Shown here: positions 32,365 to 44,818 of the stretch, piece after piece
Position numbering within the stretch: position 1 is the first letter of the stretch
Layout: each line of letters begins with the position of its first letter
Notes under the pieces: model-generated
Databases searched by the model: none
What the model was told of the DNA's origin: nothing
What the model saw: the letters and a program-made list of their open reading frames with translations, nothing else
Assembly: GCF_050436995.1 (NCBI RefSeq)
Contig: NC_134753.1
Span: forward strand, 10,974,001 to 11,038,000
Origin: Anticarsia gemmatalis
Lineage: Eukaryota; Arthropoda; Insecta; Lepidoptera; Erebidae
Length of the DNA: 64,000 nucleotides
Reading direction: 5' to 3'
Program-made: the position numbers and the translations under genes

Positions 32365-33888
32365 CACTCAGCGGCAGAAAAAGTGGCCCAAGCGCTTATC
32401 GTGAATTTGTAAACAAATTAAGTAATATATGAAAGATATATTGTAGTAAGTAGTTGCGAAGTGATCTGTTTAGTGTTATGAAGTGTTGAATTTCAGATTA
32501 ATTTAAGTGACGGATGACTTTTTCTAACAATGTGTGTTAGAACTGAATTCAGTGTTGATTCGAGAGGTCAGTTGAATTCTGTATTTTGAAATATTGCGGC
32601 ACGGAAACGATTTTCTTTATGATTTTTATTGATTATTGGTCTATTTAGATTTTAGAAAAGATTTGACGATGCCACTTACTGCTGAACAAGTGGCTTAGGT
32701 GGTCTTGTTGTCCGATCAGGGCCATTACCATTGAGAGGTGGCTGCATTTTTCAATGTATCGCGTACCACTTTAAGGTCTGCGATTAGGAGGTATCGTGAG
32801 ACTGGTCTCTACACGCGGCGACTAGGAATTGGACGAACACGATGTACATCCGCAAGAGATGATCGATTTGTTAACCTCGAGGTGCTGAGAAACCGCTTTC
32901 TGACAGCGTTTGAGATTCACTAGAGGCTTCAAGCGGCACGCGGAGTCATTCTTAGTGAACGAAACATGAGGCGAAGGATAAAAGAACGTAATTTACAGGC
33001 AGGAAGACCAACCCGAGTACCAGAACTCGAGAGACACCATCGAGTTGCGCGATTACGATTTGCTCGTAAACATGTGAATTGGCTATCGACCAATGACCAA
33101 GTTCTTGTTAACCGATGAGTGCTGAGTAGCATTAAGAGCACCAAATGGTCGTGAGAGAGTGTAAAGACGCCATTAAGGACGGTTTTTTCCCAACACAACA
33201 CGTCAGACGGTCAGTTACAAAGGTAGGTCTGTTATGGTATGGAGAGGTGTATGTTTGGAGGCACGTACGGAGCTTGTCATCGTAGATCAGCGCCTAACAG
33301 CAGCCGGGTACATTGAAGAAATCTTCCAAGACCATGTTGTACCACTTATGGATTTCATTGGTCGGGAGGATTAACTCTAATGCAGTTTAATGCGCGCGCT
33401 CATAGCGCCCGCGTTGTGGAATCGCACCTTGCTGATATCGGGATTCAAAAACTGGCTTAGCCTGCTCACAGTCCAGACATCAACCCCATAGAACATGTCT
33501 GGCACATGCTAAAAAACAGTGTATGCGCACTGCCCAACCCACCAGAATCACTTGGTGAGCGAAGAACCGCTCTAGTCAGAGTGTGGGATAAAGTTCTTCA
33601 AGAAGTAATTAAAACATCCTCCAAAGCATGCCAGAATGCATTTTTTTTTTTTCTTTGGTGCAGAATTAGGTTTTTGCAAAAACTTTCAGTAAGCGATTTC
33701 GACAAAAGCTGTATTTTTTAATTTTTCCCATTTTTGATTAAAAATTACGACTATTTAGTGTAAATTGTAACTAAACTTGTGTATAAACTGTTTAACTAAT
33801 AGTTAAAGCCAAAATAGTAACCATATATTGATATTCTAAAAAGTTTTATCGTAGTTTTGCTTTGGGCCACTTTTTCTGCCGCTGAGTG
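32365..33888 (+). mobile_element. Tc1-like DNA transposon, inactive
   Basis: The element is 1524 bp. Perfect 27-bp inverted ends (starting cactcagcggcagaaaaagt) occupy 32365-32391 and 33862-33888, flanked by TA on both sides (32363-32364 and 33889-33890), the Tc1/mariner target duplication. The interior holds a broken transposase. Confidence 0.93.
32669..33621 (+). pseudogene. Decayed Tc1-family transposase
   Basis: Reading starts at ATG 32669 (MPLTAEQVA, then a stop). After a frame change, a helix-turn-helix-like part follows (AAFFNVSRTTLRSAIRRYRE at 32741, then LGIGRTRCTSARDD). Further on are SERNMRRRIKERNLQAGRP and near the end SPDINPIEHVWHML (about 33470-33515), the signature around the last catalytic acid of Tc1-type DDE enzymes. 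Several stops and frameshifts interrupt it (for example 32696 and 32920), so no active enzyme can be made. Intact ends mean it could still be mobilised by a relative. Confidence 0.88.
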
Positions 33889-33890
33889 TA

Positions 33891-34404
33891 CAAACAAATG
33901 CAAAGAATTTTGGTTACGCAGCAGTGTACCTACTGTATTTTTCTTTGCCAGTTGGAATCACTTGTAAAAAGCAAATCCAGTTGCCTCATATAACAAGATT
34001 TCAAAGTTTCAAATTAATAAACAAGGCTCGAGCCCCAAGCATTCATAAACTAGATCTAGATTCTGAAAACCGTAACTAACCGTAACTCTGAAACACCGGA
34101 TCTTCGGAAATAAAACTGGTTGAAAATTTTGCTTATTTTGCTTTTCTCTTTTTACATTCCCATCTGATTCTGACATTGTCAATCAGAGAGTACCTGTCAA
34201 TAATTCTGCCCGTGATCTGTTAATAAAATGTAAAAGTTTTATAAAAATTATATACAAAAAAAAACACAAAAATATAATGAAATCAAGTTCTAAATGCCTG
34301 TAAACTGCGGGACTGGATCAGTCCATGTCAAACGAAAAATTATAGTTCAGTCCAGATCCCTGGACGAAAACCTATGACCATTATAAACTTCTGAAAACCT
34401 GAGG
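33891..34404 (+). promoter_or_regulatory. Upstream and probable 5' UTR region of the MDH-like gene
   Basis: AT-rich sequence between the transposon and the first ATG. Two initiator-like TCAGT words occur at about 34318-34322 (gatcagtcca) and 34349-34353 (gttcagtcca), about 50-85 bp before the ATG. An in-frame TAA at 34384-34386 excludes a longer N terminus on this exon. The promoter assignment is inference only. Confidence 0.35.
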
Positions 34405-37400
34405 ATGTTTCGGCAAATTTTAAGTTCGTCTTTGAAGACACCGCTGCTGTTATGTCAGCCAAGAGTTTATTACCAGAACTTTGTGATGAACGATACGTTA
34501 GCGCAGTTAGAGAGGGAATGTGAGAGGTACTGTCCTGTGCCACGGTTCCCGCCGCAGAAGGTTAGTGGTTGTTACTGATAGTTCTAGAGTAGGTGTGGTT
34601 TCTACTGCAGTATCCATTGCAAAGTATAATAGGGTATTATGTGGGATGTTAGATAAAGTGGTCTAGAATTTGATTAATACATCATTTGATTTTATGGAAA
34701 TCATTTTGATCCTAGCATACCTACATATTGGCGGGTATAGTTATTTAATTATAATATTACGGAGTTCGTTTTTATGATACGACCACGAGTATTTTCACTA
34801 AGCACCTAAAAGCCTGAAGAAGGTTTATCGACCTCACGTTTGTTATTCCTAAATGGTTTGAAGTTACTCAGTATAATTGACAATAACTGTTTTATGATCC
34901 ACGCATTCTATTTATTTCTAGGTTGTTAGGTCAAATTGACCAGTTCCTTTGGAAATAAGTAGATATAGGTACCTACCTACCTAGCTCACGAACAGTAGGT
35001 AATGTTTGTCAAACCAAAGTCACTAATTAAAAAACAACCAAAACAAAACTATCTTTCTTATGGGTCCGCTTCAATATTTTACGCAGTCAAAAAAAATGAA
35101 TAGGTACCAGTACCTAAGTACCTTTAAGATTTACCTAACTAAGACAATACATCTAGTCCAAATACTAACTCAACAAAGTTGTAGGTGACAGTACTTGGTG
35201 CAGGAAGCGACGTCGGCCGCATAGCATGTCTATTCCTCAAACAACAGCGGGTAATCCGGACGCTCTCGTTGTACGAAGACGACCCTGAACGCGGCGTGTT
35301 CGGCGTGGCCAATGACATCGCACATATTGACACCAGCACGGCTGTCAGAGCGTACCAGGGAAGGGTGTTCTTGAAAGACGCGTTAGATGTAAGATTGATT
35401 GAAATTATTACTATCTACTTACATTATTTTCATGAAACAATATCTGCTGTGTTTTACTGTCTGTTCGCGATTAACTTAAATACGTACTTAAATACAATAT
35501 TTCAGTAGACGGACTTTAATAGATATGGTTTTTAATGGTTACTAGATCCGTCTATTTAAAATGAATTGTCTTAGGAGAAAGGCTTTAAGGTACTGTTCAT
35601 CCAAACCTGTATCGAAACTCGTTTCTTGCTGGAGTTTTGTAAAATTGGTTAGTTCTCAGTTTTACACGAGGACACTCAAACTGTGCTTTAATCTCGTTTG
35701 CCCTCATCAAGATTTTTTAGTTTTATATTTTCATACAGGACGCAGACGTAGTCGTAATCTGTGGAGGTCACTACCTCCTCCCTCCGTGCTGTAACACGTT
35801 AGACCGGGATCTTTTCATGGAGAACATGCCATTTGTCCGTACTTCGGCGATTGCGTGTGCGCAGTTCGCGCCACATGCCATCATCGCTATACAGACGCCG
35901 CCTGTCGATGCTAACTATGCTCTTGTTAGACATGTGAGTAGCTTATTTACTATTAGATAAAAAATGTTACCCATTAATGTCCCACTGCTGGGCAAGGGTC
36001 TCCTCCCGTAATGAGGGAGGGGGTTAGGCTTTGAGTCCACCACGCTGGCCAAGTGCGGGTTGGGGACTCTGCATGCCCTCAATAAATCTTAACTGTAACT
36101 ATTAGATACATACAAAATTATATCTATCCCTATGTCTAACCCCCGAACGACTTGATGAAGGACGAATTATGTGTTTTTTCAGTAGCGAATAATAACGGCG
36201 CGATATTGCAGAATCCATAATTATGGACTTCTATCCCAATTTTGTCCAAGTGATTAGACTTTTGGCTGAAAAGTATCCATCTACGTCATAAACAACATAT
36301 TATTCTTACTGTTGACGGATACCATTTTGTGATGAAACAATATTAACTATCAGAATAATAATCCCTACACTACCTACTTACTGTACAAAGGAGGTATAAC
36401 TAGGTGCAGTATGAATGATCTAGATTATTCTAGATGCACGTGCCATAGCTCGGTTGAGCCACTACACTTAAAACAGAACAGCTGCCGATAGCCAATTTGA
36501 GAATTATTCTTTATCGGACAAAGACCTAAAAGATCCGCTTAAATAATCGGTCAACGCAGCTGCACTTTTAGGTACTGTTCTCGAAGAAAAAAACAAAAAC
36601 TTTAATCTTATCTTATACCTCTTAGACCTCTTTATATTGTTTAAGTTTTTGGAAATGACGTATTGTTTTGACGGCTATTCTAACCAAATTGGGTCAAAAA
36701 TGAAAGTAGGTACCTAAATTAGAAATGTAGGAAATACATATACGCGGTCTTCTGGTGTGGGAATTCTCCCAAATTTTTGCAAAAATGTAGACGATAAAAA
36801 TATTGATCGTTATATTTTTTTCCTCATAATTATAGTATGTTATACTGATAGCAATGAAAATTACCGCAGTTAGTCTTTGCGTCCTCTATAATTTATTTAA
36901 TATATTATTAAGTAAACCACAATGTTACGAGGTAGAGCAATTTTTACTCCGATGATTGAATCCGGTGGGTTTGATCTAGCCTACATTTAGCGAGCGAAGC
37001 TGCTAGGTTAACTTCCTGATAAATATCAGTAGGTTTAACTAGACTGTTAAATTCTAAATTGTACTGTTGAAAGACAATGAAAATAGCGAGAAACTACGAC
37101 AAGCGGCGCGTGATGGGCATGAACGCGGTGAACGCTATGCGCGCGAACCAGCTGTTTTGTGCGGCGTGCGATCAGGACCCATCGTCGAGCCAGCTGCCTG
37201 TCATCTGTGGCACGGGACGGTGCACCAGAGTGCCGGTGTTCTCTGGCGCTGCTACTAAGGCGAAGAACTTTCCGATGGTATAAATTAGGCATATTTTTAT
37301 CACTGTTGAATTAGGTTGTTGGTAGGAATAAATGGGTACGCTGAAGTGTGAAGGTGTTATTAAAGGAATTGGTTCCTGTTTCTTTTGAACAATTGTCTCA

Positions 37401-39426
37401 ACAAGAGAGGGGTTAGGCCTGGACTTCACCAACGGTCCAAGAGTCCCACACTCTCACATTACTTTCCTTTATGAAATGTCTTAAAATTTTTCATCACCAT
37501 AAAAGCCATTTTGTAAAAGACGTTGGTATAGGTAAGTCTGTAAAAATAAATTGAATACTTAAACAATGCAGGGTAAAATTGGCTGTTTGACACGGCTGGT
37601 ACGTGAAGCGGATGAGATTATCTGTCGAGTGAAGAGTAATAATGAACAAGGACATCTCTCGCTTGGTTTCTCCACTGCGAGATTCGCCACCTGTCTTATG
37701 AAAGGTAACTATTAGGTTTCTTACCTTAACCAAAGGTAATCATTAACAGGTTAAATTAACACTATACGTACCTACTTATTTTCTTGCTGGTTAAGGTACC
37801 TTTAAATTATTACGAGGTCGCAAGTTGCAAGCTAAACCTGTGCCGAAACGTCAAGGAAATCAACGTACATACAAATACATAATTATTTTATGTACCGTTC
37901 AATTTCAAATACCCAAATCTTTAACTTTGATTTTACTAGATCTTTACTACATGCAGATGTTTAGGGATTTTTATTAGCTGCTATGCGGGTAGTGCCGGAC
38001 CAGTTTCGTGTCCAAAGCTCCATTGATAGAGTTAAATTATATTCCTGAGTTTGTATTTCTAATCTATTCATCAGGTCTCTTCGAAACATCAACGTACATC
38101 GACAGCGCGCTCGTCGAGCAGGCGGACCCGGAGAAATGTTACGGAATGAAGTACTGCGCCACACCGCTCAAGATCTCCAAGGGAGGCTCCCTGGAGTACC
38201 TTGTACCTGAGATCAATGACTTTGAGAAGAAACTTCTTAAAGATAGCAGGTTAGTACTCGACGGTATTTTCGATTTTTTATTACTATCTATAATTTAAGA
38301 ATAAATCCAGAGAATGGTTGGTGTCATGGAGTGTGTTGTGGACTCCGCCTGGAAGGCCTATGTCATGACTGGTACCCTAATTGAAAATCACCAGGACCAA
38401 CTTTTATAGTGCTCTACTAAACACGGATACGCTTAGCTCAAATACCATTATGTGGTCATCCATCCACAGAATGTATGCGCCTAGGGTTGCTTAATCGTTA
38501 ATTGTCTATTGCTAGCTAAGTTAACGACTGGCTTTTCGGGCCTCAAACACAATATCATAAATATCTATTTTCTGCATATAAATACAACATCACAACTTTG
38601 TAATCTAAATATGTTTATCCGTTACCATAGTTACAGTTATCACAGATGAAAAACGTTTCCATAATATTATAGCATGTAGAGACTAAAAGTAAATCAGTCA
38701 TAACACGGGTTATCTTCATAAGATAGCGATGTTTATCCGCATTGATATAATACATGCACAAATCTGTTTATTGCACTTTTAAGATAAGTTGACGAAATTA
38801 ATTGGGATATTGACCGATAATAAAATTGAAATTATGACAGCTCAAAGGTTTTTAGCTTTTAAATTTACAAGATCAATTACCTCCAAATTCAAATTGACTA
38901 TCGAAATCAGAAGAAAAAACATTTATTTTTGTACGTAACCTTCATTTGCAATTGATTGACTAATAAAGTTTATCTTTACGTTTCTGATTAATAAAGAAGA
39001 TCAAACTTAATTTTGATGCATATAAAGCACAGTTACAAAGTTATAAATGTTTAAATATATTTAACCCATTAATGTCCCACTGCTGGGCAAGGGTCTCCTC
39101 CCGTAATGAGGGAGGGATTAGGCCTTGAGTCCACCACGCCGGCCAAGTGCGGGTTGGGGACTGCTTGCCCTTAAAAGTTAAGTAGGTATATATTTTTTTT
39201 TATCTTGTCGCATTAGAAGCATTATGCTTTACAATTTCAATTAAACTTTCCATTTATCAGAACTGTTAATGTCTTCACCAGATGTGACTTAGAAGACAGC
39301 TTAAACCTGGGCCGCTGTTTCGCCCACGGCGAGGAGTACTACCTACACCCGTGCAAGCTACCTCAATGTTACTACGTTGAAGACTGTCCCGTCGTTAAAC
39401 CTTGCTCGAAGAAACAGTCTAATTGA
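34405..39426 (+). CDS. Divergent mitochondrial-type malate dehydrogenase-like protein, probable pseudoenzyme
   Basis: Seven exons: 34405-34560, 35185-35388, 35739-35933, 37074-37277, 37572-37704, 38075-38249, 39282-39426 (TGA). Phases match throughout, giving 403 residues against about 340 for ordinary mitochondrial MDH. The N terminus (MFRQILSSSLKTPLLL) has Arg/Lys and no acid, as in a mitochondrial presequence. VTVLGAGSDVGRIACL is the Rossmann glycine loop and LSLYEDD supplies the NAD-binding acid. By-eye alignment to MDH puts Asn (NAMRAN) where the catalytic Asp sits in DIVRAN, and Thr (VICGTGRC) where the catalytic His sits in VIGGHAGK. The PRKPG substrate-Arg loop is replaced by HYLLPPCCN. 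The remaining Arg of MRAN is kept. The last exon adds a Cys-rich tail. MDH ancestry is clear; loss of activity is inferred. Testis-biased MDH paralogs are known in flies, but expression here is unknown. Confidence 0.85.
34561..35184 (+). other. First intron of the MDH-like gene
   Basis: AT-rich, gttagt donor and ttgtag acceptor. It contains runs of tacctacctacctagc near 34970. Nothing else was seen. Confidence 0.6.
35389..35738 (+). other. Second intron of the MDH-like gene
   Basis: A 350-bp AT-rich intron ending tttcatacag. Nothing else was seen. Confidence 0.6.
35966..36090. repeat. Dispersed repeat, copy 2, in MDH-like intron 3
   Basis: The run cattaatgtcccactgctgg followed by gcaagggtctcctcccg and caccacgctggccaagtgcg is nearly identical to the copy at 39061-39183 and is the reverse orientation of 10530-10640. 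The rest of intron 3 (35934-37073) is AT-rich and unremarkable. Confidence 0.8.
37705..38074 (+). other. Fifth intron of the MDH-like gene
   Basis: A 370-bp AT-rich intron in phase 1. Nothing else was seen. Confidence 0.6.
39061..39183. repeat. Dispersed repeat, copy 3, in MDH-like intron 6
   Basis: Same sequence as copy 2 in the same orientation, including cattaatgtcccactgctgg and gccaagtgcgggttgggg. The remainder of intron 6 (38250-39281) is AT-rich apart from a GC-richer patch near 38310-38480. Confidence 0.8.
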
Positions 39427-40324
39427 ACTTTACCGTACATTGTTAATGAGATATTGTAATAATAGTTAAAAGTTAACCTATAATTGTCATGCTGGGCGAG
39501 TAACTTTATATGTCTGATTATAGTAGCAAGTCACTGTGAGGAAAATTTAAATTTTGAAGGTAACAGCAACGGCGTTTATCTGTTCCGTTACTTGCAGTCC
39601 TTTCTTACGACTCTTGTTATTATTTCCTTTCCTCGCAGCGATCTGCTGCTATTCTAAGACACGCAAAGTTGTTTGGCGCGTTCTATTAGAGGTTAAGTAT
39701 GAAAACACAGAGAACGGGATCATATCAGGTTGATTTTAACCCGTTAGTAACAGCTGTTTATTTGTCAAGCCTAACTCTCAGGTTTGTGCTTAAAGTCAGA
39801 ACTCAGGCTCAACATTGTTACCTAGTTAGTTTCGTCTTGTTTACATTTATGAATTTTATAAGTATAGTATTAAAAAGTTAAATTTAATAATGTATTTCAG
39901 AAGCAAATGGTAAGCCGTTACAAAAAAAAAAAACTATTTTAGACATTATTTTAAGTGTTTTATTTTTGAAGAAACCTCTCTAAAAGACTGTCAGGAGATT
40001 GCATTGACTTTATGTTGGTCTTCTAAATACGACTAGGGGGAATTACATGCCCTGTACTCTGGCTCCGACCCGCAATCTTCCCGCAACCGTGCAATGTGTG
40101 TTGCGCTTTGTGATCACGTAATGCTAAACCTTTCTGCGTATAACACGCACTCCCACGTGTCACATCACGCGAAAAGAAACGCCACTCGGTCTAGTTGTAG
40201 TGCACGAGTTCTCTGCACGGATTTAGAACCGACTACCCTCACGTGAACAACTCAGGCGATCGTTGTACGGCTTCTTAGTTTATAGGACTGGATGCGGTAT
40301 AAGCGTAGTTGGAAATTGCTGCGG

Positions 40325-40530
40325 TGTATTTATCTACAACCCATATCAAGAAAGTAACTCTGTCTGTCTGTTACTCAATCACGCCTAAACTACTGGACTA
40401 ATTTGCATAAAATTTGATATGGCGATATATTGATACCCGAGAAAGGACATAGGCTACTTTTTACCCCGGGAAAATGACGCATTCCCATGGAAAAATTCAG
40501 ATAGCGAACGAAGTCGCGGGTAAAAGCTGA
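40325..40530. repeat. Retroelement-end repeat fragment
   Basis: Contains aaactactggactaatttgc, aggacataggctacttttta and aacgaagtcgcgggtaaaag. This arrangement (host-sense 'cgaagtcgcgggtaaaag' end) is typical of widespread insect LINE 3' ends; a more degraded relative is at 57108-57312. Confidence 0.6.
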
Positions 40531-43231
40531 TACACGAGATGATACACATAGAAACACTGATTTACGCAACCTCTGATTTCTGTAATGTGCTAATGCAACT
40601 AGCTAAAAAATCATACGTCCAAACTCAGTAATATAATGTACAAAAGACGGTCTCTATGTTTCTTTCTACAAGTCTATCTAAAAATTATGCAAAGCTTAAC
40701 CTGAGTGCCGATTTTAATTAATTCTAGCATAGATATAGTTAAAGGTAACAACATGAACTGCTTAAAAAGTATCTTAAAAAAAGATAGAGCGCGGCTAGTT
40801 TGCGTTTGTTTAGCGTGTATAGCATCCATAAAAAGTTTGGCAATTTAATTTTATATCTTTGTTCGTGAATTTAGAGTTAATTCGTACCGGAATACAGGAC
40901 ACTTGAGTGTTTCATCATACTTTTGTCAGACGATTGTTTGTTCGTCACGTTTTACACCGCGTGTTGGGTACACGTTACTTTATTGAAAACGAGGTAACTC
41001 TTTTTAAAACAAGTTTAGAAACAAGCTAGGGGTACTTACGAAAAATATGTTTACTTTGTCAGGGTACCTATCAAAGGTGGTGTTTTGAAGATTGTTAAAA
41101 TAAACGACAAGCAATTAGAAATTAAGAGTAAAGGACGCTAAAAAGTGGCCTTTTCCTACGGAGATATTTATTTTATTAAAGACTTGTTGTCTTGAATACA
41201 GGAAAACGAGGATTGACGTGAAAATGTTCCATTAATTAAAGGAGTCACTCTGTCTAGTTATCTTAACTTTACAATTAATTTTACTAGATGCATAGAGGCG
41301 AAGACACAATAAAAATTAAAAAAAAGATTTGTTGATAGAAATCTACATCTAATAACACACAATAAAACCCTACATAGGAACACAAATAAACATAACAGAT
41401 GGCCTGTTTTGTTAATTCTTTAAATCTGCTGCAGATAATTTCTGATAAAAACCTTTATTTACTGAATAACTGAATAATTTATAGCCTTTGTTGTGAATAG
41501 TTTATCTTTTGTTTTGTTAAATATTGCATTTAATTACGTCTGAAATAAAAATGCTCTGATAATTTTGTCTGCAGCCCAATTATAAAAAGATTATCAAATG
41601 TTGCACTTGTAATTAAATAACGAATGTTCTCGATGCTTTTATTATTTTATAGGTAGAGACGACGATATGAGAGAGAAGAAAAAATCTTTCCCTTTTCCTA
41701 TAGGCTAGACAGAACCTCAAGAACGCCCCTTTGGTTGCACGTTCCTGCTTGCGAATCTTTACAAATTTCCCTTATTTCATTTACAAATTACCCACTTCAT
41801 TTACATCCACACATCTTGTCATACAGGTATTCTCATTTATTAAACAATTTTAAATCTCTTGGTCAGTTTCGTGGACGGTAAGGCTTAAGCCCTCCCTCAT
41901 CCCGCGTGCCAACCTAGTCTCCAGGTGGTACGAATATGTTAAATGTATAATTACAACAAACTAAAAAGAATAAATAAACATTCGAATCGCATCATCGTCA
42001 CACATTGTGGGTCAGTAATTTAACCCAAAACTTTGCTATAAATAGTTGGATTCTACCTACCGAAAAATACTTTATTGCAAACAAGTTCTTAAAATAAAAG
42101 TGGTATCTACTAAGCTCGTTAACCCTCTTAACCCATCGTTTAATTATTCGGCTCTTTAACCCGTGAGAAGCCAAACAAATACTGCCATCGTTGACCTTAC
42201 ACTAGTGTCCTTGCCCTTGCTTTGTTTGCGGAAGTTTCAGTGCAATTTCCCGCCAAAATTATACACCAAGGCTTTTAAGTTGTTCTAGAAACATCTATCG
42301 TTTTTTCCTGAATTGAAATTTTCCCTCAATTTTTTTTTAGATGTTTTCGGGAGCTTGTCATGGGCCATTACATCTTTGATTTGCGAAGGATATGATACAA
42401 AACTCCTTTTCAAGACTTTCCAAATAAGTTTCGATTATATGATCAGGTGGAATACTAACAGTGTTTTCATACATTTGCTATTACTTTATCTATTGGATAG
42501 GTTATCTGATACTTACATTGAAATCTATCACTGATAATCTCATTTGTCCTTTACGTGATGAATTATAAGAAGAAAAGGTGTAAATTAGCAAAATGGGAAA
42601 GGCACCCGCCCGAATTTTAAATTAAAATAAGTATAGATAGACAGGACTACCTAACAACATAATAAAAATCATCAACAAATTAGGTTTCAGTTTAATATAG
42701 TTTAATAAGAATTGAACAGAAATTTATTAGAATAAAACTTAACTATAAATAAATTTTAACATTAAACTAAACCAAACTAGAAATAATTAACAAAAAACAA
42801 AATATTTACAATTATACAATATATTTACAATATAAAATATGGATACAAAAGGAGTACGTCATAGAATAAGAAGAATTTATAATTATAACCTATATGAATC
42901 GTGCATGACTAGACTCTCTAATAAGTTGCTGGGCTTTAATTAATTTTCTTGTTTGTATTTTACGTGCGCAAATTTCAAAATTTGCGAAAAAATTTGTAAA
43001 ATTTGAGCTCCTTAGTGCATTGACCTTACAGCATAGATAACATTATCTTCAATTTGAATATTTATCAACGAATTTTGTTGGATTACTCGTACACGTGAAT
43101 TCGCACGCACGCACAATTTTAATAGATAAAGTGTTATGCACGAGACTATCATTTGATTAGGTAGCTCAGGATATTTAATAAAAATAGATATTAATAAGTA
43201 TAGATATGACTAGCGGCCGCTCAAAACTTCG

Positions 43232-43690
43232 TCCACTTGGACGTAAATACGTAAATTTTCCCGTTTTCACAATTTCCTAGCTGCTACTCCACTCCTATTA
43301 GTCATAGCTTGATTCTTCAAGCTTTGACTAATAGAAGTGGAGTTTACAAAACTATGGCCACATTTTTATTTTTCAATCTGCCTCTATCTGAAAGCCGAAG
43401 CGAAGTCGGTATACCTGACTACTGATCATGTGATTTCGGGTTGGATTCCCGAATCGGGCAAAATTTTGGAGACGTTCCCGATATATGGCCATTGGCCCGC
43501 CTTCTATTACTAAAGTTGATGTATATATTATGTGTATTCCATGCACCTCGGTCTGAACATTTGGAAATAAAGGGCGAGATATTATGTGTGTATGAACCTA
43601 TGTTAAAAAAGAACTTGCATACAGTAGTTCCTGAGATTAGCGCGTTCAAACAAACAAACTCTTCAGATTTATATTATTAAAGTATAGATT
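43232..43690. repeat. Dispersed retroelement-end repeat, copy B (interrupted)
   Basis: The left part carries cccgttttcacaatttccta and ctactccactcctattagtc, the right part gttcctgagattagcgcgtt and ttatattattaaagtataga, as in copies A and C. A palindromic insert near 43290-43350 (ctattagtcatagcttg against caagctttgactaatag) and about 300 bp of other sequence separate the parts. Confidence 0.6.
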
Positions 43691-44593
43691 AGACAAGTAA
43701 CCATGTACTTTGTTCAATAATATCTAGGTAAAAAGTATTAGGCATTAGATGACATTAAAATATTAGATTGATGATATTTATTATCATGATTTTTCAAAGA
43801 CCTAGTATAATGTTTTTATTATTATGCTGTGTAGGTATATTGTATAAGTACATAGGTATGTCTTAAATTAAACTAGGTAGATTATAAATAGGTATTAAAA
43901 TGAAAGATAAATTTAATCATACCACATTCTTGGCTCAGCCAATTCTTTGTTTTGATTTTAGGGAACCCATCCATGTATTTGTTTTTCACAATCTCAAATA
44001 TATATTTTTTTGTGTAGCTTTGTTCCTGCATAAATAGTTTTGTAGCAATATTGGCGGATTTAAAATTTTGTTCGAAAAAGGGCTATTATGATGATGACAT
44101 TTAGAGACACAGGTACTACTATCCGCTAATAAATAAAGACTGTTTAGTCCAAATAGTTGCTCCATGTGAAATATCCAGTTGCATCCGATGAGACTGAAAG
44201 CCGACTCCAACATAGTTAGAAAAAAGGTTAGGCTGATGTTATGTTTAGTCCAACTAGCTATCATATTTGACTTAGTTTTTTAGTTGAATGCTTCAGCAAA
44301 TTACAGTGTCGCCCACGTAATCTCACGGGGCGCGTTCAAGTTAATCGCCTGGCAATAATGCTTGATTGATCCGAGCGGAACTATTGACGTGACGTGAAAC
44401 GTGGAAACCTTCCATACATTGTGTTATATAAACATGTTCTATTTATAACCCATAACCCATCGTCTATTAGAATGACGTAGACGGAAGCAAATTTATCCAA
44501 GACTAGCTGACCAACGCCGCTCAGGTCGTTTATCCATTTTTCAGCAATTGAGGTTGTTTTTTGGAAAAATATGTAGCCCTTGTAAATTATGTG

Positions 44594-44818
44594 ACTAGCT
44601 GACTCGCGCAATTTCGTTTGCGTCACATAAGAGGGAAGGGGTCAAAATTTTCCCCATTTTTCTAACATTTTTGACTGTTATTCTGCTCCTATTGGTCCCA
44701 GCGTGATGAATATCTAACACTGAAACATTTTTTCAAACCGGACCTGTAGTTCCTGAGATTAGCGCGTCCAAACAAACAAGCAAACAAACTCTTCAGCTTT
44801 ATAATATTAGTATAGATA
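44594..44818. repeat. Dispersed retroelement-end repeat, copy C
   Basis: Starts agctgactcgcgcaatttcg, includes ctgctcctattggtcccagc and ends cagctttataatattagtat. It is collinear with copy A at 22373-22637. Confidence 0.75.
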
